The notes under the pieces were generated by a model. That model made no database searches and was not told the origin of the DNA. It worked only from the letters and a program-made list of their open reading frames with translations. From Virgibacillus ihumii (GTDB taxonomy: Bacteria > Bacillota > Bacilli > Bacillales > Amphibacillaceae): 64,000 nucleotides of DNA. This document shows, in pieces, positions 27,656-38,234 of this stretch. Position 1 is the first letter of the stretch; each line of letters starts with the position of its first letter. Position numbers and translations under genes: made by a program. Where the stretch lies: contig NZ_CACVAN010000001.1 of NCBI RefSeq assembly GCF_902726655.1, positions 62,001 to 126,000 on the forward strand, given 5' to 3'.

Positions 27656-28564
27656 TTGAAATGGACGATAGATAAAAAATGTGAGGGTTTGATGATCCGC
27701 TCTTATTTGCGGGAAATTCACGGTTTTTCCAGAAAGTTGATAAAATCGATCAAGTTTAATGGAGGGGAGATCCTCGTAAACGGAGAACGAAAAACGGTCC
27801 GGCACAAACTGACGGAAGGGGAAGTCCTCGCCGTTCATTTTCCCGCCGAGATGAAAAGTGAATATATGAATCCAGAACAAATTCCCCTGGACATCATTTA
27901 TGAAGATGATGACATTGTGGTCTTAAATAAACAAGCAGGAATTGTAACAATCCCATCCGGCATTCATACATCCGGAACGCTCTCAAATGGATTGCTTTAT
28001 CATTATGAAAAACATAACATTCCGTATACGGTTCATATTGTAACGAGACTGGATCGTGATACGTCTGGTCTGTTGCTCGTTGCCAAACACCGGTATAGCC
28101 ATTCGATTTTGTCTGCGGCGCAAAAATCAGGGGCCATAAATCGGCGCTATAAGGCGATAATCGAAGGACAGTTATCAGACAAAGCCGGAACAATCCGGAT
28201 GCCGATTGGCCGCAAGGAAGGATCCATCATCGAACGGACGGTGAGGGAGGACGGTAAGCACGCCGTAACACACTATCATGTACTCGAAGAAACCAGTGCA
28301 CACTCCTTGGTCAATGTACAACTTGAAACCGGCAGAACACACCAGATTCGTGTACATTTTTCACATCTTGATCGTCCACTGGCGGGTGATGATTTGTATG
28401 GCGGATCTCATGAATTGATGAATCGACAGGCGCTTCATTGTGATTTTCTGTCATTTAAGCATCCAGTAACAAAAAAAGGAATGGAGTTTTCCATTCCTCT
28501 GACACAGGATATGCTGGGAGTGTTAAGACAGGAAGGGATGCAGGTATTGAGTAAACTGAAATAA
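27656..28564 (+). CDS. yjbO: RluA/RluD family pseudouridine synthase (YjbO)
   Basis: A 302-residue pseudouridine synthase. An S4-like RNA-binding segment (residues 14-70, LMIRSYLREIHGFSRKLI) precedes the catalytic domain with the motif RLDRDTSG, in which D133 is the expected catalytic aspartate. RTHQIRVHF is also a family signature. The likely substrate is 23S rRNA, but the exact uridines cannot be read from sequence. A TTG start at 27656 follows AGGTGA. Last gene of the sasB-nadK-yjbO operon. Confidence 0.93.
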   Translation: MKWTIDKKCEGLMIRSYLREIHGFSRKLIKSIKFNGGEILVNGERKTVRHKLTEGEVLAVHFPAEMKSEYMNPEQIPLDIIYEDDDIVVLNKQAGIVTIPSGIHTSGTLSNGLLYHYEKHNIPYTVHIVTRLDRDTSGLLLVAKHRYSHSILSAAQKSGAINRRYKAIIEGQLSDKAGTIRMPIGRKEGSIIERTVREDGKHAVTHYHVLEETSAHSLVNVQLETGRTHQIRVHFSHLDRPLAGDDLYGGSHELMNRQALHCDFLSFKHPVTKKGMEFSIPLTQDMLGVLRQEGMQVLSKLK

Positions 28565-28633
28565 CTGCATTCCTGTATAGGATAGTTGTTTAGCACCATT
28601 TGCGATTGAGGCTGTAATCTATTATTATGACGA

Positions 28634-30681
<2,048 letters not shown>

Positions 30682-30713
30682 GCGGTCTTAACCGCGTCCC
30701 AAACATCCAAACT

Positions 30714-30908
30714 AAAAAAGCTCGAAGGCCCGCTATTCACTCATTTATCATGAGTGGAATAACGTCCTTCGAGCTTTATCATCGAAAGAATCAGGAAAAA
30801 AGCATACCAGCCATGCCGCTTTTCCCCACATTTCCACCCATAGTCGGTTTATTTACGGTAAACCGGTAGAAACTTGCAGGCCATATTCCCGCGATTATAT
30901 GAGTGAGT
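30714..30908 (-). promoter_or_regulatory. Purine (guanine-class) riboswitch controlling xpt-pbuX
   Basis: Read on the minus strand: ACTCATATAATCGCGGGAAT, ATGGCCTGCAAGTTTCTACC, GTAAATAAACCGACTATGGG. The C in GACTATG is the discriminator for guanine, hypoxanthine or xanthine rather than adenine. A long terminator (AAAGCTCGAAGG with CCTTCGAGCTTTTTT) ends at 30714. Aptamer about 30833-30908. Confidence 0.96.
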
Positions 30909-31029
30909 ATTTATTTAGCCAATAGGGAGGTTTCAACCCTTGCCATAAGACAATTTTCAAAGAATGTCCTTATTATAACATGCAAAAAGGAGAATGCAAT
31001 GCCGGATTCAGCGAAAGCTTATTCACAAA

Positions 31030-31776
31030 TTATTCTGAGGAATAGTGAAACTTTTCTTCATGTAAAGGCTGTTCGGAAGGGACAGAGACAACCTCTTCCT
31101 CAGGCAGGCGAAAGGCAGTTAATTCATTTCCGAAAACACATCCGGTATCAATGTTGATTGTTTTTCCGATGATTCGGGGTTCTTTTACAGGGGTATGCCC
31201 ATAAACAATCCAGCGATCGCCGTGATAATGCTGTGCCCAATCTCTTCTTATTGGGCGACCATCCGGATGAAATTTACCGGTAATATCTCCATACAAAACA
31301 AACGTTTTTACTTGTTTATCGGTTCTTCCGATATACGATTCTTTTATTCCTGCATGGGCAATAACGACATTTGCTTCCGGAAGCACTAAATAAAGTGGAG
31401 CATCCTCATACAGTTCGATAAACTTTTTCCTGACTTCAGTTTGCTCTGTTGCTGGCAGCGCTTTGTATTCTGCCACAGTCGTTTCCAGTCCATGGCGTTC
31501 CTGTACATTGTTTCCAAGAAAATACCGGTAAAGTTTATTGCAGTGATTTCCGGGAACATATTTCGCTGTTTTACGGACGATGACCATCTCGTAAACGAGC
31601 CGGATCAATGTTACGGAATACGGACCGCGATCAGTTATATCGCCTACAAAAACCGGCATTCTTCCCTCGGGATGAACATAGGAGTCCTGACTATTATTGT
31701 AGTTCATTTTCACAAACAGATGATGGAGCTCCTGCATGCATCCATGCACATCACCGATAATGTCCAATTTCATCAT
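31030..31776 (-). CDS. prpE: Bis(5'-nucleosyl)-tetraphosphatase PrpE
   Basis: A 248-residue calcineurin-type metallophosphatase. Metal-binding motifs are GDVHG (residues 8-12), GDITDRGP and GNHCNK, with YGHTP near the C-terminus. It corresponds to B. subtilis YjbP/PrpE, which hydrolyses diadenosine tetraphosphate and has also been linked to protein dephosphorylation during germination. The ATG at 31776 follows AAGGTGAG, which overlaps the end of rodA four bases away, so the two genes are probably co-transcribed. In B. subtilis prpE also follows yjbO. Confidence 0.92.
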   Translation of the reverse strand: MMKLDIIGDVHGCMQELHHLFVKMNYNNSQDSYVHPEGRMPVFVGDITDRGPYSVTLIRLVYEMVIVRKTAKYVPGNHCNKLYRYFLGNNVQERHGLETTVAEYKALPATEQTEVRKKFIELYEDAPLYLVLPEANVVIAHAGIKESYIGRTDKQVKTFVLYGDITGKFHPDGRPIRRDWAQHYHGDRWIVYGHTPVKEPRIIGKTINIDTGCVFGNELTAFRLPEEEVVSVPSEQPLHEEKFHYSSE

Positions 31777-31780
31777 TTAC

Positions 31781-32962
31781 TCACCTTGTCTCATCAAACA
31801 TATATTTTTTCGTTCTGGAATGAACATTGAGTGCGATTCCGATCGCGAGCAAGTAGGTAATCGTTGAGCTGCCCCCATAACTAATGAATGGAAGCGGCAA
31901 TCCCGTGATCGGCAATAGCTGAATCGACATCCCGATGTTCTGGAAAATCTGGTAGGCGAACAAACCAACAAGTCCCGTGACCAGGTAACTCCCGTATTTG
32001 TCATTGCTCAACAATGCGATATGTATGAGCCGGTAAATTAACAGGAAAAATAAAGTTACAACCAGACTGGCTCCAATAAAGCCAAACTGTTCCGCAACTG
32101 CCGTGAAAATCATATCGGTATGCCGTTCAGGAACATATACTTCCATATCGCCGATTCCTTTGCCTGCCAGCTGGCCCGATCCAATTGCCAGCATTGCCAG
32201 AATAAGCTGGTAACCGGCGTCATAGTTTTGTTCCGGACTGAGCCACCCATAAAAACGGCTCGAAACGTGACCAAACAGTGATTCCTCGAGAAATTCAGAA
32301 ATCGGTCCCGAGAAAAAATACCATGCAGCAAACAACGATCCTCCCACTAGAACTGCCAGGAAAAAAATCGAGAACAAAATCCGCCATCTGATGCCCGAAA
32401 TGAGAATCATGCTGCCGGTAATGGCTGCCAGTACAAGAAATCCCCCGAGGTCTGGCTGAACAGCAACCAAACCCATTGGTGGTACTGCTATCACCAATAT
32501 TTTAATCAACAGCCAGAAATCAGTTTTCAGCATCTTTTCAGGATGTTTATCATGATGGCTGACCAGCACATGTGCAATTGTCATGACAAGGATGACCTTC
32601 ATGAATTCTGCGGGCTGGATGGTTCCAATCATCGGAAACTTAAACCAGCTGACCGCACCATTTGCTTCATGAACAATCGCGGGTGGAAAACCGATGAACA
32701 GCATGAACAAGGACAGGACACCGATTCCATACACAATCCAGGTTATCTGGCGAAATCGGTCATAATCAATTAGCATCGTAACCAGAATGACAAAGCCACC
32801 TGCGATATACCACATTGCCTGTTTCAGCACAAAATTGGACCCATCATATTTGGCGGGTAATGATGGGGCAATTGTGTGCAATGTAAAAACACTGACAATC
32901 CCCAATAAGATGATAATAAACACTAATGTATAATCAATATTTAATGTTGAACGATTTTTCAT
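31781..32962 (-). CDS. rodA: FtsW/RodA/SpoVE family cell-wall polymerase, RodA-like
   Basis: A 393-residue SEDS glycosyltransferase with about ten membrane helices. Conserved segments include QPAEFMKVILVM, the long extracellular loop with YQLILAMLAIGSGQLAGKGIG, and the C-terminal LPITGLPLPFISYGGSS motif. The family polymerises lipid II into glycan strands; the RodA type works in side-wall elongation, and its length equals B. subtilis RodA. It is upstream of prpE on the minus strand. FtsW or SpoVE paralogue identity cannot be excluded on sequence inspection alone. Confidence 0.88.
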   Translation of the reverse strand: MKNRSTLNIDYTLVFIIILLGIVSVFTLHTIAPSLPAKYDGSNFVLKQAMWYIAGGFVILVTMLIDYDRFRQITWIVYGIGVLSLFMLFIGFPPAIVHEANGAVSWFKFPMIGTIQPAEFMKVILVMTIAHVLVSHHDKHPEKMLKTDFWLLIKILVIAVPPMGLVAVQPDLGGFLVLAAITGSMILISGIRWRILFSIFFLAVLVGGSLFAAWYFFSGPISEFLEESLFGHVSSRFYGWLSPEQNYDAGYQLILAMLAIGSGQLAGKGIGDMEVYVPERHTDMIFTAVAEQFGFIGASLVVTLFFLLIYRLIHIALLSNDKYGSYLVTGLVGLFAYQIFQNIGMSIQLLPITGLPLPFISYGGSSTITYLLAIGIALNVHSRTKKYMFDETR

Positions 32963-33064
32963 AGTTTAACCTTGCTTTCTGAATTAAATCCTGATAGTTT
33001 TTTCCTCTTAAGAAATTATAAATATTAATGCATGTGGATAATTTAAAAGATAAAATTATCCACG

Positions 33065-33282
33065 TCCAGCTCCAGCGCCCAGCAACTAGCAAACTTCACA
33101 CTCCTCACTACGATAAGTCAACATCAGTTCGCTTCCAGTTCACTGTGTTTCCTTTATCTCATTGCGGATTAGGGAAGATCGTCTAAAACCGCCGCTTTGC
33201 GCGACAACGCCGATCCACCCTGCATGGCAGGGCGCAGTTTGTACGTTGCTAAACGGGCGCTTCCGCTTTTGCTCCTCTCTAG
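33065..33282. repeat. Dispersed long-hairpin repeat (CAGCTCCAGCGCC ... GGCGCTTCCGC type)
   Basis: The ends pair: AGCGCCCAGCAAC (33074-33086) with GTTGCT plus GGGCGCT (33245-33261). The edge sequence CCAGCTCCAGCGCC and the closing GGGCGCTTCCGCTTTTGCTCC match a repeat seen many times in Bacillus-group genomes. It lies between the divergent rodA and mgtE genes. No transposase or open frame is inside. Confidence 0.85.
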
Positions 33283-33411
33283 CAAGTTTACATGAAAATG
33301 AATAAGAAATTAAGTCTTTGTCACAGAAAAATTTCATCAGGTCTACATGGTGTCATAACTTTTGTCCATGCTATAATAAATTTTAGACAAGGGCAGTAAG
33401 GAAGTGATCAT

Positions 33412-34770
33412 GTGGAAAAAGACAATAAAGTGCAGTTTCAATGGGATGAACTGCATCAGTTCCTGACTTCTGAAAAAATAGAGGCATTCCGGAATGACTT
33501 TCTCGAAATGCACCCATATGACCAGGCGATGTTTTTTATTGAACAGCCAAAAACGATTCGGTTACAAATATATAATTTTTTGTCACCTCAAGAAACAGCC
33601 GATATTATGGAAAATATCGAAATGGAGGATATTGAAGCCTATTTTACTGAGATGGATCCACGATACGCAGCGATGGTTTTTGCTGAAATGTCCACCGATG
33701 ATGCGGTCGATATATTAAATGAACTGGAGAAAGATAAAGTCGTCAGTTTTCTGACCATTATGGACGATGAGGCATCCGATGAGATTAAGGAATTGCTTCA
33801 TTATGAGGAAAAAACAGCGGGAAGTATTATGACCACGGAGTTCGTGGCCATTTATCAAACACAAACAGTTAAAGAAACGATGCAATTGTTAAAGAAAGAA
33901 GCACCTGAAGCGGAAACGATTTATTATTTGTATGTTCTTGATGAGGATAAGCACCTTGTCGGGGTATTGTCGTTGCGTGATCTGATTATTGCCAATGATG
34001 ATGTGCTGATTGAAGAAATCATGAGCGAGAAAATCGTGTCTGTTTCCGTTGCCGAGGATCAGGAAGAAGTCGCACAGATGATGCGTGATTATGACTTTCT
34101 GGCTTTGCCGGTGGTAGACTTTCAGCATCATTTGCTCGGCATCATTACAGTTGACGACATTCTCGATGTTATGGATGAAGAGGCAAGCGATGATTATTCC
34201 AAGCTTGCTGGGGTGTCTGACATGGACCGTCCGAACGACAGTGCACTTATTTCAGCTAAAAAACGTCTGCCATGGCTGATTATTTTGCTGTTTCTCGGCA
34301 TGTTGACCGCAAGTTTGATTGGACGTTTTGAGGAAACATTAAACAAAGTGGCTGTGCTTGCTATTTTTATCCCGCTGATTGCCGGAATGGCCGGAAATAC
34401 TGGTACACAGGCATTGGCTGTTGCTGTGAGAGGGTTGGCAACCGGCGAATACGGCAAGCAGGGGAAATGGAAGTTAATCGTGCGGGAAGGTTTAACCGGA
34501 CTGATTACCGGTACAATTTGCGGTATTGTAATAACTGGGGTCATTTACTTGTGGAAAGGGGAAATTTTTCTGGGAATCCTGGTTGGGCTCTCGATTATGG
34601 CAACACTGATTGTTGCAACACTTGCCGGTTCTCTTGTACCTATTGTCATGGACAAGTTCCACATCGATCCGGCCGTTGCATCGGGACCATTTATCACAAC
34701 TATTAATGATATTATTTCAATCCTGATATACTTCGGCATGGCGACAGCGTTTATGAGCTTTCTGATCTAG
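33412..34770 (+). CDS. mgtE: Magnesium transporter MgtE
   Basis: A 452-residue Mg2+ channel. An N-terminal helical domain with repeated helices (residues 1-130, NIEMEDIEAYFTEMDPRYAAMVF) is followed by a CBS pair (about 135-255) and five transmembrane helices. The family closes the pore when Mg2+ binds between the domains. The GTG at 33412 follows AAGGAAGTG. The pore motif RLPWLIILLFLG-like segment (KKRLPWLIILLFLGML) and the PLIAGMAGNTGTQALAVAVRG helix are present. I did not find an M-box riboswitch upstream. A repeat element occupies much of the upstream region. Confidence 0.96.
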   Translation: MEKDNKVQFQWDELHQFLTSEKIEAFRNDFLEMHPYDQAMFFIEQPKTIRLQIYNFLSPQETADIMENIEMEDIEAYFTEMDPRYAAMVFAEMSTDDAVDILNELEKDKVVSFLTIMDDEASDEIKELLHYEEKTAGSIMTTEFVAIYQTQTVKETMQLLKKEAPEAETIYYLYVLDEDKHLVGVLSLRDLIIANDDVLIEEIMSEKIVSVSVAEDQEEVAQMMRDYDFLALPVVDFQHHLLGIITVDDILDVMDEEASDDYSKLAGVSDMDRPNDSALISAKKRLPWLIILLFLGMLTASLIGRFEETLNKVAVLAIFIPLIAGMAGNTGTQALAVAVRGLATGEYGKQGKWKLIVREGLTGLITGTICGIVITGVIYLWKGEIFLGILVGLSIMATLIVATLAGSLVPIVMDKFHIDPAVASGPFITTINDIISILIYFGMATAFMSFLI

Positions 34771-34778
34771 TCAAACGC

Positions 34779-34806
34779 ACAATTTCAAATACGGGTTCAT
34801 ATACTG
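34779..34806 (+). promoter_or_regulatory. Candidate sigma-K promoter of cotO
   Basis: ACA (34779-34781), a 16-base spacer and CATATACTG (34798-34806) fit the mother-cell consensus AC-N16-CATANNNTA with one mismatch. Confidence 0.55.
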
Positions 34807-34840
34807 GTCTGACTATTGGAATACAAAGGAGCGATTTAAT

Positions 34841-35377
34841 ATGGGACAGAAAAAGTACGCTAAAAGCCCTTTGCTTTATATCCATCAGCCGACTATTCGG
34901 ACACCGGAAGCGCCGATGCAGCATAACTACCGGACCCCTAAAAAGGGTGAAGATTCTACAGCCGCATCATCGAACGATGGAATAGGAGCAGCTGATGCCG
35001 TACCAAGGAAGAAAGCCCCGGCACGCCGACTACAGAAACGGGATAATTTCAGCAAGCCTGCCGAGGAAAAAATAAATGAAGATTCCACTGTTGCGACTGA
35101 TGATTCGAATGAGAAAATGGATCCAACTGAAGATAAAGGGGGAGACGATCGAAAGAAATTTAAGGATATGACAGTGCGCGAGCGTCTCGATTATTTTCTG
35201 AACACCCCGAAGCATGTACCGACTATGCGTTGTGAAATCAAAACGGAGGAACGAAAATACCGTGGAAGGATCGTTGATTTTCAGGAGGAGCGGGTATATA
35301 TGCAAGTCGGCAGAAGAAAATCAGCAACAAAAATTCCATTTGATGAGATTTTGGAAATCGGTCTTATCGGGTTTTAA
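34841..35377 (+). CDS. cotO: Spore coat protein CotO
   Basis: A 178-residue protein. The N-terminal motif AKSPLLYIHQPTIRTPE and the C-terminal domain (about residues 95-178: VRERLDYFLNTPKHVPTMRC and YRGRIVDFQEERVYM) are the CotO (YjbX) hallmarks. The middle is low-complexity and rich in Asp, Lys and Ser. CotO is needed for assembly of the outer coat in B. subtilis. AAAGGAG precedes the ATG and a sigma-K-like promoter lies upstream. A second coat gene lies immediately downstream on the opposite strand. Confidence 0.88.
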   Translation: MGQKKYAKSPLLYIHQPTIRTPEAPMQHNYRTPKKGEDSTAASSNDGIGAADAVPRKKAPARRLQKRDNFSKPAEEKINEDSTVATDDSNEKMDPTEDKGGDDRKKFKDMTVRERLDYFLNTPKHVPTMRCEIKTEERKYRGRIVDFQEERVYMQVGRRKSATKIPFDEILEIGLIGF

Positions 35378-35387
35378 TAGGTGATTG

Positions 35388-35424
35388 AAAAAGGAATGGC
35401 TTCTTTGAAAGTCGATTCCTTTTT
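35388..35424 (+). terminator. Terminator after cotO
   Basis: AAAAAGGAAT pairs with ATTCCTTTTT, followed by a T-run. Confidence 0.75.
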
Positions 35425-35503
35425 TTATAGAATGTGTTTAATGAAGAGGAATGAATTCAACGGGAAAAGACTGAATTTATCAGGAGAAGATTCGGTATAA
35501 TCA

Positions 35504-35531
35504 AAAAAAGATGCCCCATAAAACGGGGCAC
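35504..35531 (-). terminator. Terminator after the CotY/CotZ gene
   Basis: On the minus strand TGCCCC pairs with GGGGCA around GTTTTAT, followed by a T-rich run. Confidence 0.8.
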
Positions 35532-35543
35532 CTGATTTTTTAA

Positions 35544-36011
35544 TTATAGTGCTTGAATTGCTGGCAGGCATGTTACATGGCAGAAGCAACTTAGGTCTAC
35601 AGTCAGGCAAATGCCGGTCGCACTTAAATCTTCGACATCACTGCAGAAAGGATCATGCGGATTTCCTTCTGCCTCATCATCTCTCAATAACTCGATTACA
35701 GCGCAGCAATCGTCGGTTACTTTTTTAACGCGGAAGAAGAAACTTGCTTCCACATGACCCCCGCCATTGCCATTTCCATTGGTAGGGCATGCACCGAATC
35801 CTTTAAATGGTTTGCACCCGTCTTTGCAATATAGGATTAATGGTACTGTGTCCAGACCATTGCCGTTGTCTGTTTCTCCGAGCAAGTCGCTGATTGAACG
35901 TTCACAACTGGTGTCACAGCAATTTTCAACTACATCGTTCTGGGCGTCAACTATTTCTTTCAGGATATCGCAAACACAGTTTCCTGTATCAAAATCTTTT
36001 CCACAACCCAT
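35544..36011 (-). CDS. cotZ: Spore coat protein, CotY/CotZ family
   Basis: A 155-residue cysteine-rich protein (13 Cys) that matches CotY/CotZ: a CVCDILKEIVDAQNDVVENCCDTSCERSI-type N-terminus with LPLILYC-like TVPLILYCKDGCKPFKGFG and a CVTVDL-like ICLTVDLSCFCHVTCLPAI end. These proteins form the disulfide-linked crust of the spore. The ATG follows AAAGGAG and a sigma-K-type promoter lies about 45 bases upstream. Whether it is the CotY or CotZ orthologue is unclear. Its neighbour cotO faces it tail to tail. Confidence 0.88.
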   Translation of the reverse strand: MGCGKDFDTGNCVCDILKEIVDAQNDVVENCCDTSCERSISDLLGETDNGNGLDTVPLILYCKDGCKPFKGFGACPTNGNGNGGGHVEASFFFRVKKVTDDCCAVIELLRDDEAEGNPHDPFCSDVEDLSATGICLTVDLSCFCHVTCLPAIQAL

Positions 36012-36055
36012 AAATTATTACTCCTTTCAAATAGTTATTGACTTATTGTCTTTAA

Positions 36056-36084
36056 TAGGATATGTGTGCTGGGGCATATGGTGT
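36056..36084 (-). promoter_or_regulatory. Candidate sigma-K promoter of the CotY/CotZ gene
   Basis: On the minus strand ACA, a 17-base spacer and CATATCCTA fit AC-N16/17-CATANNNTA exactly in the -10. Confidence 0.65.
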
Positions 36085-36210
36085 GGGCGCTTGTCAGTGT
36101 TCACTTAATTGAATGATAAATTTCTGCATCTGTATGTGAAATGAATGGTTTTCAATTCCAGGAATCAGGCAAAGAGGAGAGAAAAGTAGTAATAATAATT
36201 CAATATATGC

Positions 36211-36242
36211 AAAAAAAGGCCGCTGGAGTTTTGCCAGCGGCC
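36211..36242 (-). terminator. Terminator after the DUF421 protein gene
   Basis: AGGCCGCTGG pairs perfectly with CCAGCGGCCT, followed on the minus strand by seven T residues. It abuts the gene's stop codon. Confidence 0.92.
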
Positions 36243-36940
36243 TATTTGTAACCCTTATGTTTAAATGGCATGATAAATAAATTTTTCTGTCCATCAATCC
36301 ATTCTGCATAAAATATTTCTTTGACGGAATCAATTTCCTGCTGTTTTAATTGCTGCTGCAGCCATTCTTTCGTCAATTTTGCCTCGGCAAGATTATCCCA
36401 TAAAACCTCACCATCGTTAATAATCATCATTGGCAGCATAACGGATCCCGGACGAATATTCATATCTTTGTTTGTCGGTGTTTGATATGCGGATTTTTTT
36501 AGAACAGAAACGGTGCCATCTGTTTCTAAAATGGCATATTGAACTTCCTGGATCGAAAATGCTTCCTTGGCTCGCAGCATGTGCTGAAGTTGATTCATAT
36601 CCAGCTTATTTTTCTTCATTTCTTCTCTGATCAATTTTCCTTTATGAATGATAATGGAAGGTTTCCCTTCAAGGAAAGAACGTGATGCTTTGTATCGTTG
36701 CGTTATAAATTCAGTGACATACAACAGAACTCCCGCAACCGTCACTGCGAACGCAATGTGCGTGATGCCGGTCTTTTCATCAAAAATAGCGTTTCCGACA
36801 AGTTCGCCAAGGACTAGAGCGGCAATAAAGTCAAATGCGGTCAGCTGAATAATCTGTGTTTTTCCCAACACCTTGGTTAAAATAAATAACGCTGCAAACC
36901 CGAACAGTGTATCAGTCAGTATCGGCATAAAATTTTCCAT
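36242..36940 (-). CDS. DUF421 membrane protein (YetF-like)
   Basis: A 232-residue protein with three N-terminal membrane helices (about residues 5-90) followed by the soluble DUF421/YetF domain. The segments TAFDFIAALVLGELVGNAIF, GKPSIIIHKGKLIREEMKKN and EVQYAILETDGTVSVLKK are typical. Related B. subtilis proteins are YetF and YdfS, of unknown molecular function; sporulation or envelope roles have been proposed. It is monocistronic. A second, more distant DUF421 protein is encoded at 45714-46337. Confidence 0.88.
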   Translation of the reverse strand: MENFMPILTDTLFGFAALFILTKVLGKTQIIQLTAFDFIAALVLGELVGNAIFDEKTGITHIAFAVTVAGVLLYVTEFITQRYKASRSFLEGKPSIIIHKGKLIREEMKKNKLDMNQLQHMLRAKEAFSIQEVQYAILETDGTVSVLKKSAYQTPTNKDMNIRPGSVMLPMMIINDGEVLWDNLAEAKLTKEWLQQQLKQQEIDSVKEIFYAEWIDGQKNLFIMPFKHKGYK

Positions 36941-37085
36941 TGCAAACCCTCCAAATACCTATCTGTAGGTTTACCAGAATGAAATAAACCATACATGGGG
37001 AACATGTCGGGGAAGATGAATGGATTTTTGAGAATCACCGTAAAAGTTAGTCCTGTTAAAATCAATTATGAAAAGGTTTTTGAAT

Positions 37086-37115
37086 GGGAGAGAATGGTAC
37101 CGAATTGGGAGAAGG
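37086..37115 (+). repeat. Two-unit remnant of the GGGAGAG 21-nt array family
   Basis: GGGAGAG starts at 37086 and a related GGGAGAA at 37107, 21 nt apart, with a GAATT linker as in the larger array at 43157-43317. Confidence 0.6.
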
Positions 37116-37137
37116 CAGCAGCATTCAGAATCTCCAT

Positions 37138-37174
37138 AAAAAAGAAGCCGGGATTTCTGTCCGAGCTTCTTTTT
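37138..37174 (-). terminator. Terminator after yjcF
   Basis: AAAAAAGAAGC pairs with GCTTCTTTTTT; the T-run works on both strands. It touches the yjcF stop codon. Confidence 0.85.
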
Positions 37175-37605
37175 TAAACGAGTTCTTTTACCATGGTGAC
37201 ATGGGGAATACCTGCGTCCATAAATTCACCTGAAACGACTTCATATCCAAGGCGTTTGTAAAAGTCAACTGCATGTGTTTGCGCATTCAGTTTGGCTTTG
37301 GTGAGCTGTCTTTGTTGAATCTTATCTTCCATTGCCAAAATCAATTGTTTACCATGCGCATTGCCACGGTATTCCAATAATACACAGATGCGTTCCAGTT
37401 TTCCATAACCTTCGACGAAACGGAGTCGGCTGGCCGCAATCAGCTTATCATTTTCATAACCGGTAAAGTGAACCGTTTCCGAGTCATGATCAAACTCGTC
37501 CAGCTCCTCTTCGGGCGGGACGTTTTGTTCATCGACAAACACCTTTGTGCGAATATCAAATGCCAACTGTTTGTGTGCATCTGACTCGGTAATTTTAATA
37601 ATCAT
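37174..37605 (-). CDS. yjcF: GNAT family acetyltransferase YjcF
   Basis: A 143-residue GNAT protein similar to B. subtilis YjcF and ElaA-like enzymes. The segment FVDEQNVPPEEELDEFDHD and the acetyl-CoA motif ERICVLLEYRGNAHGKQLI are visible, with VDFYKRLGYEVV as motif B. Its substrate is unknown. Its start overlaps the yjcG stop by four bases (ATGA), so translation is coupled, and it is the last gene of a yjcH-G-F-like set as in B. subtilis. Confidence 0.92.
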   Translation of the reverse strand: MIIKITESDAHKQLAFDIRTKVFVDEQNVPPEEELDEFDHDSETVHFTGYENDKLIAASRLRFVEGYGKLERICVLLEYRGNAHGKQLILAMEDKIQQRQLTKAKLNAQTHAVDFYKRLGYEVVSGEFMDAGIPHVTMVKELV

Positions 37606-38120
37606 AGGCTTTCTTTTCCAAAAACAAATGATTCATAAACAGTCCATGTGCCGTTTTCAAGCTGATAAAGCAGGTGAAAACGATCAATTTTATCCTCCAG
37701 TTGAATATCTTTCATTTGCAGGCTGCCATAAACATCCGAATATTCATCATGTGAAAGTTTCTGGGCAATGGTGATATGCGGAACAAAGTTATATTCCATG
37801 TTTTCAGGGAATTTGCCTGTTTGCATCTTGTTGAACAAATCAATCAGCTCCTGAACCGGCTCGACTTTTAAATAGATGGTATTGGTTACAGGCGCAAACG
37901 TACTGACCTTGTTGACTTCCAGCTTAAATGGATCAGTGCTGTTGGCAATTCCTTTTAATTCAATAATCAAATCTTCAATTGTATTATCATCGGCTTCGAA
38001 TGCTTCCTTAAGCGTTAAATGTGGTGGGATTGTCGAATAATGCGGATCGTAACGCTTTCTGTATGAGTTTATTTCGTCTTGGACAGGCTTTGATGGGAAA
38101 ATGGCTATACCATATTTCAT
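37602..38120 (-). CDS. yjcG: 2H phosphoesterase superfamily protein YjcG
   Basis: A 172-residue protein with the two HxT/S-type motifs of the 2H family (PPHLTLKEAF near residue 35 and PHITIAQKL near residue 115). Such proteins act on 2',3'-cyclic phosphates or RNA ligation products; YjcG of B. subtilis has this fold with unknown substrate. The start ATG is followed by KYGIAIFPSKPVQD, the usual N-terminus. It overlaps yjcF by four bases and lies 114 bases from yjcH. Confidence 0.92.
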   Translation of the reverse strand: MKYGIAIFPSKPVQDEINSYRKRYDPHYSTIPPHLTLKEAFEADDNTIEDLIIELKGIANSTDPFKLEVNKVSTFAPVTNTIYLKVEPVQELIDLFNKMQTGKFPENMEYNFVPHITIAQKLSHDEYSDVYGSLQMKDIQLEDKIDRFHLLYQLENGTWTVYESFVFGKESL

Positions 38121-38234
38121 AAATAAAACCTCCTATTTTCCTAATTTAATTAATTACTGCATTTTTAGTCTATCTTTAATTATAACAAAAAATTATACAA
38201 AAAAGGAAGTAAAAATTCAAAAATTACGAACTAT

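Noticed and set aside
33300..33411. Magnesium (M-box) riboswitch upstream of mgtE
   Set aside because: No M-box core sequence or terminator was found in the short leader; the upstream region holds the dispersed repeat instead.
36120..36240. Possible small minus-strand gene between the coat gene and the DUF421 gene
   Set aside because: The frame overlaps the terminator and the end of DUF421 and has no start with a binding site.
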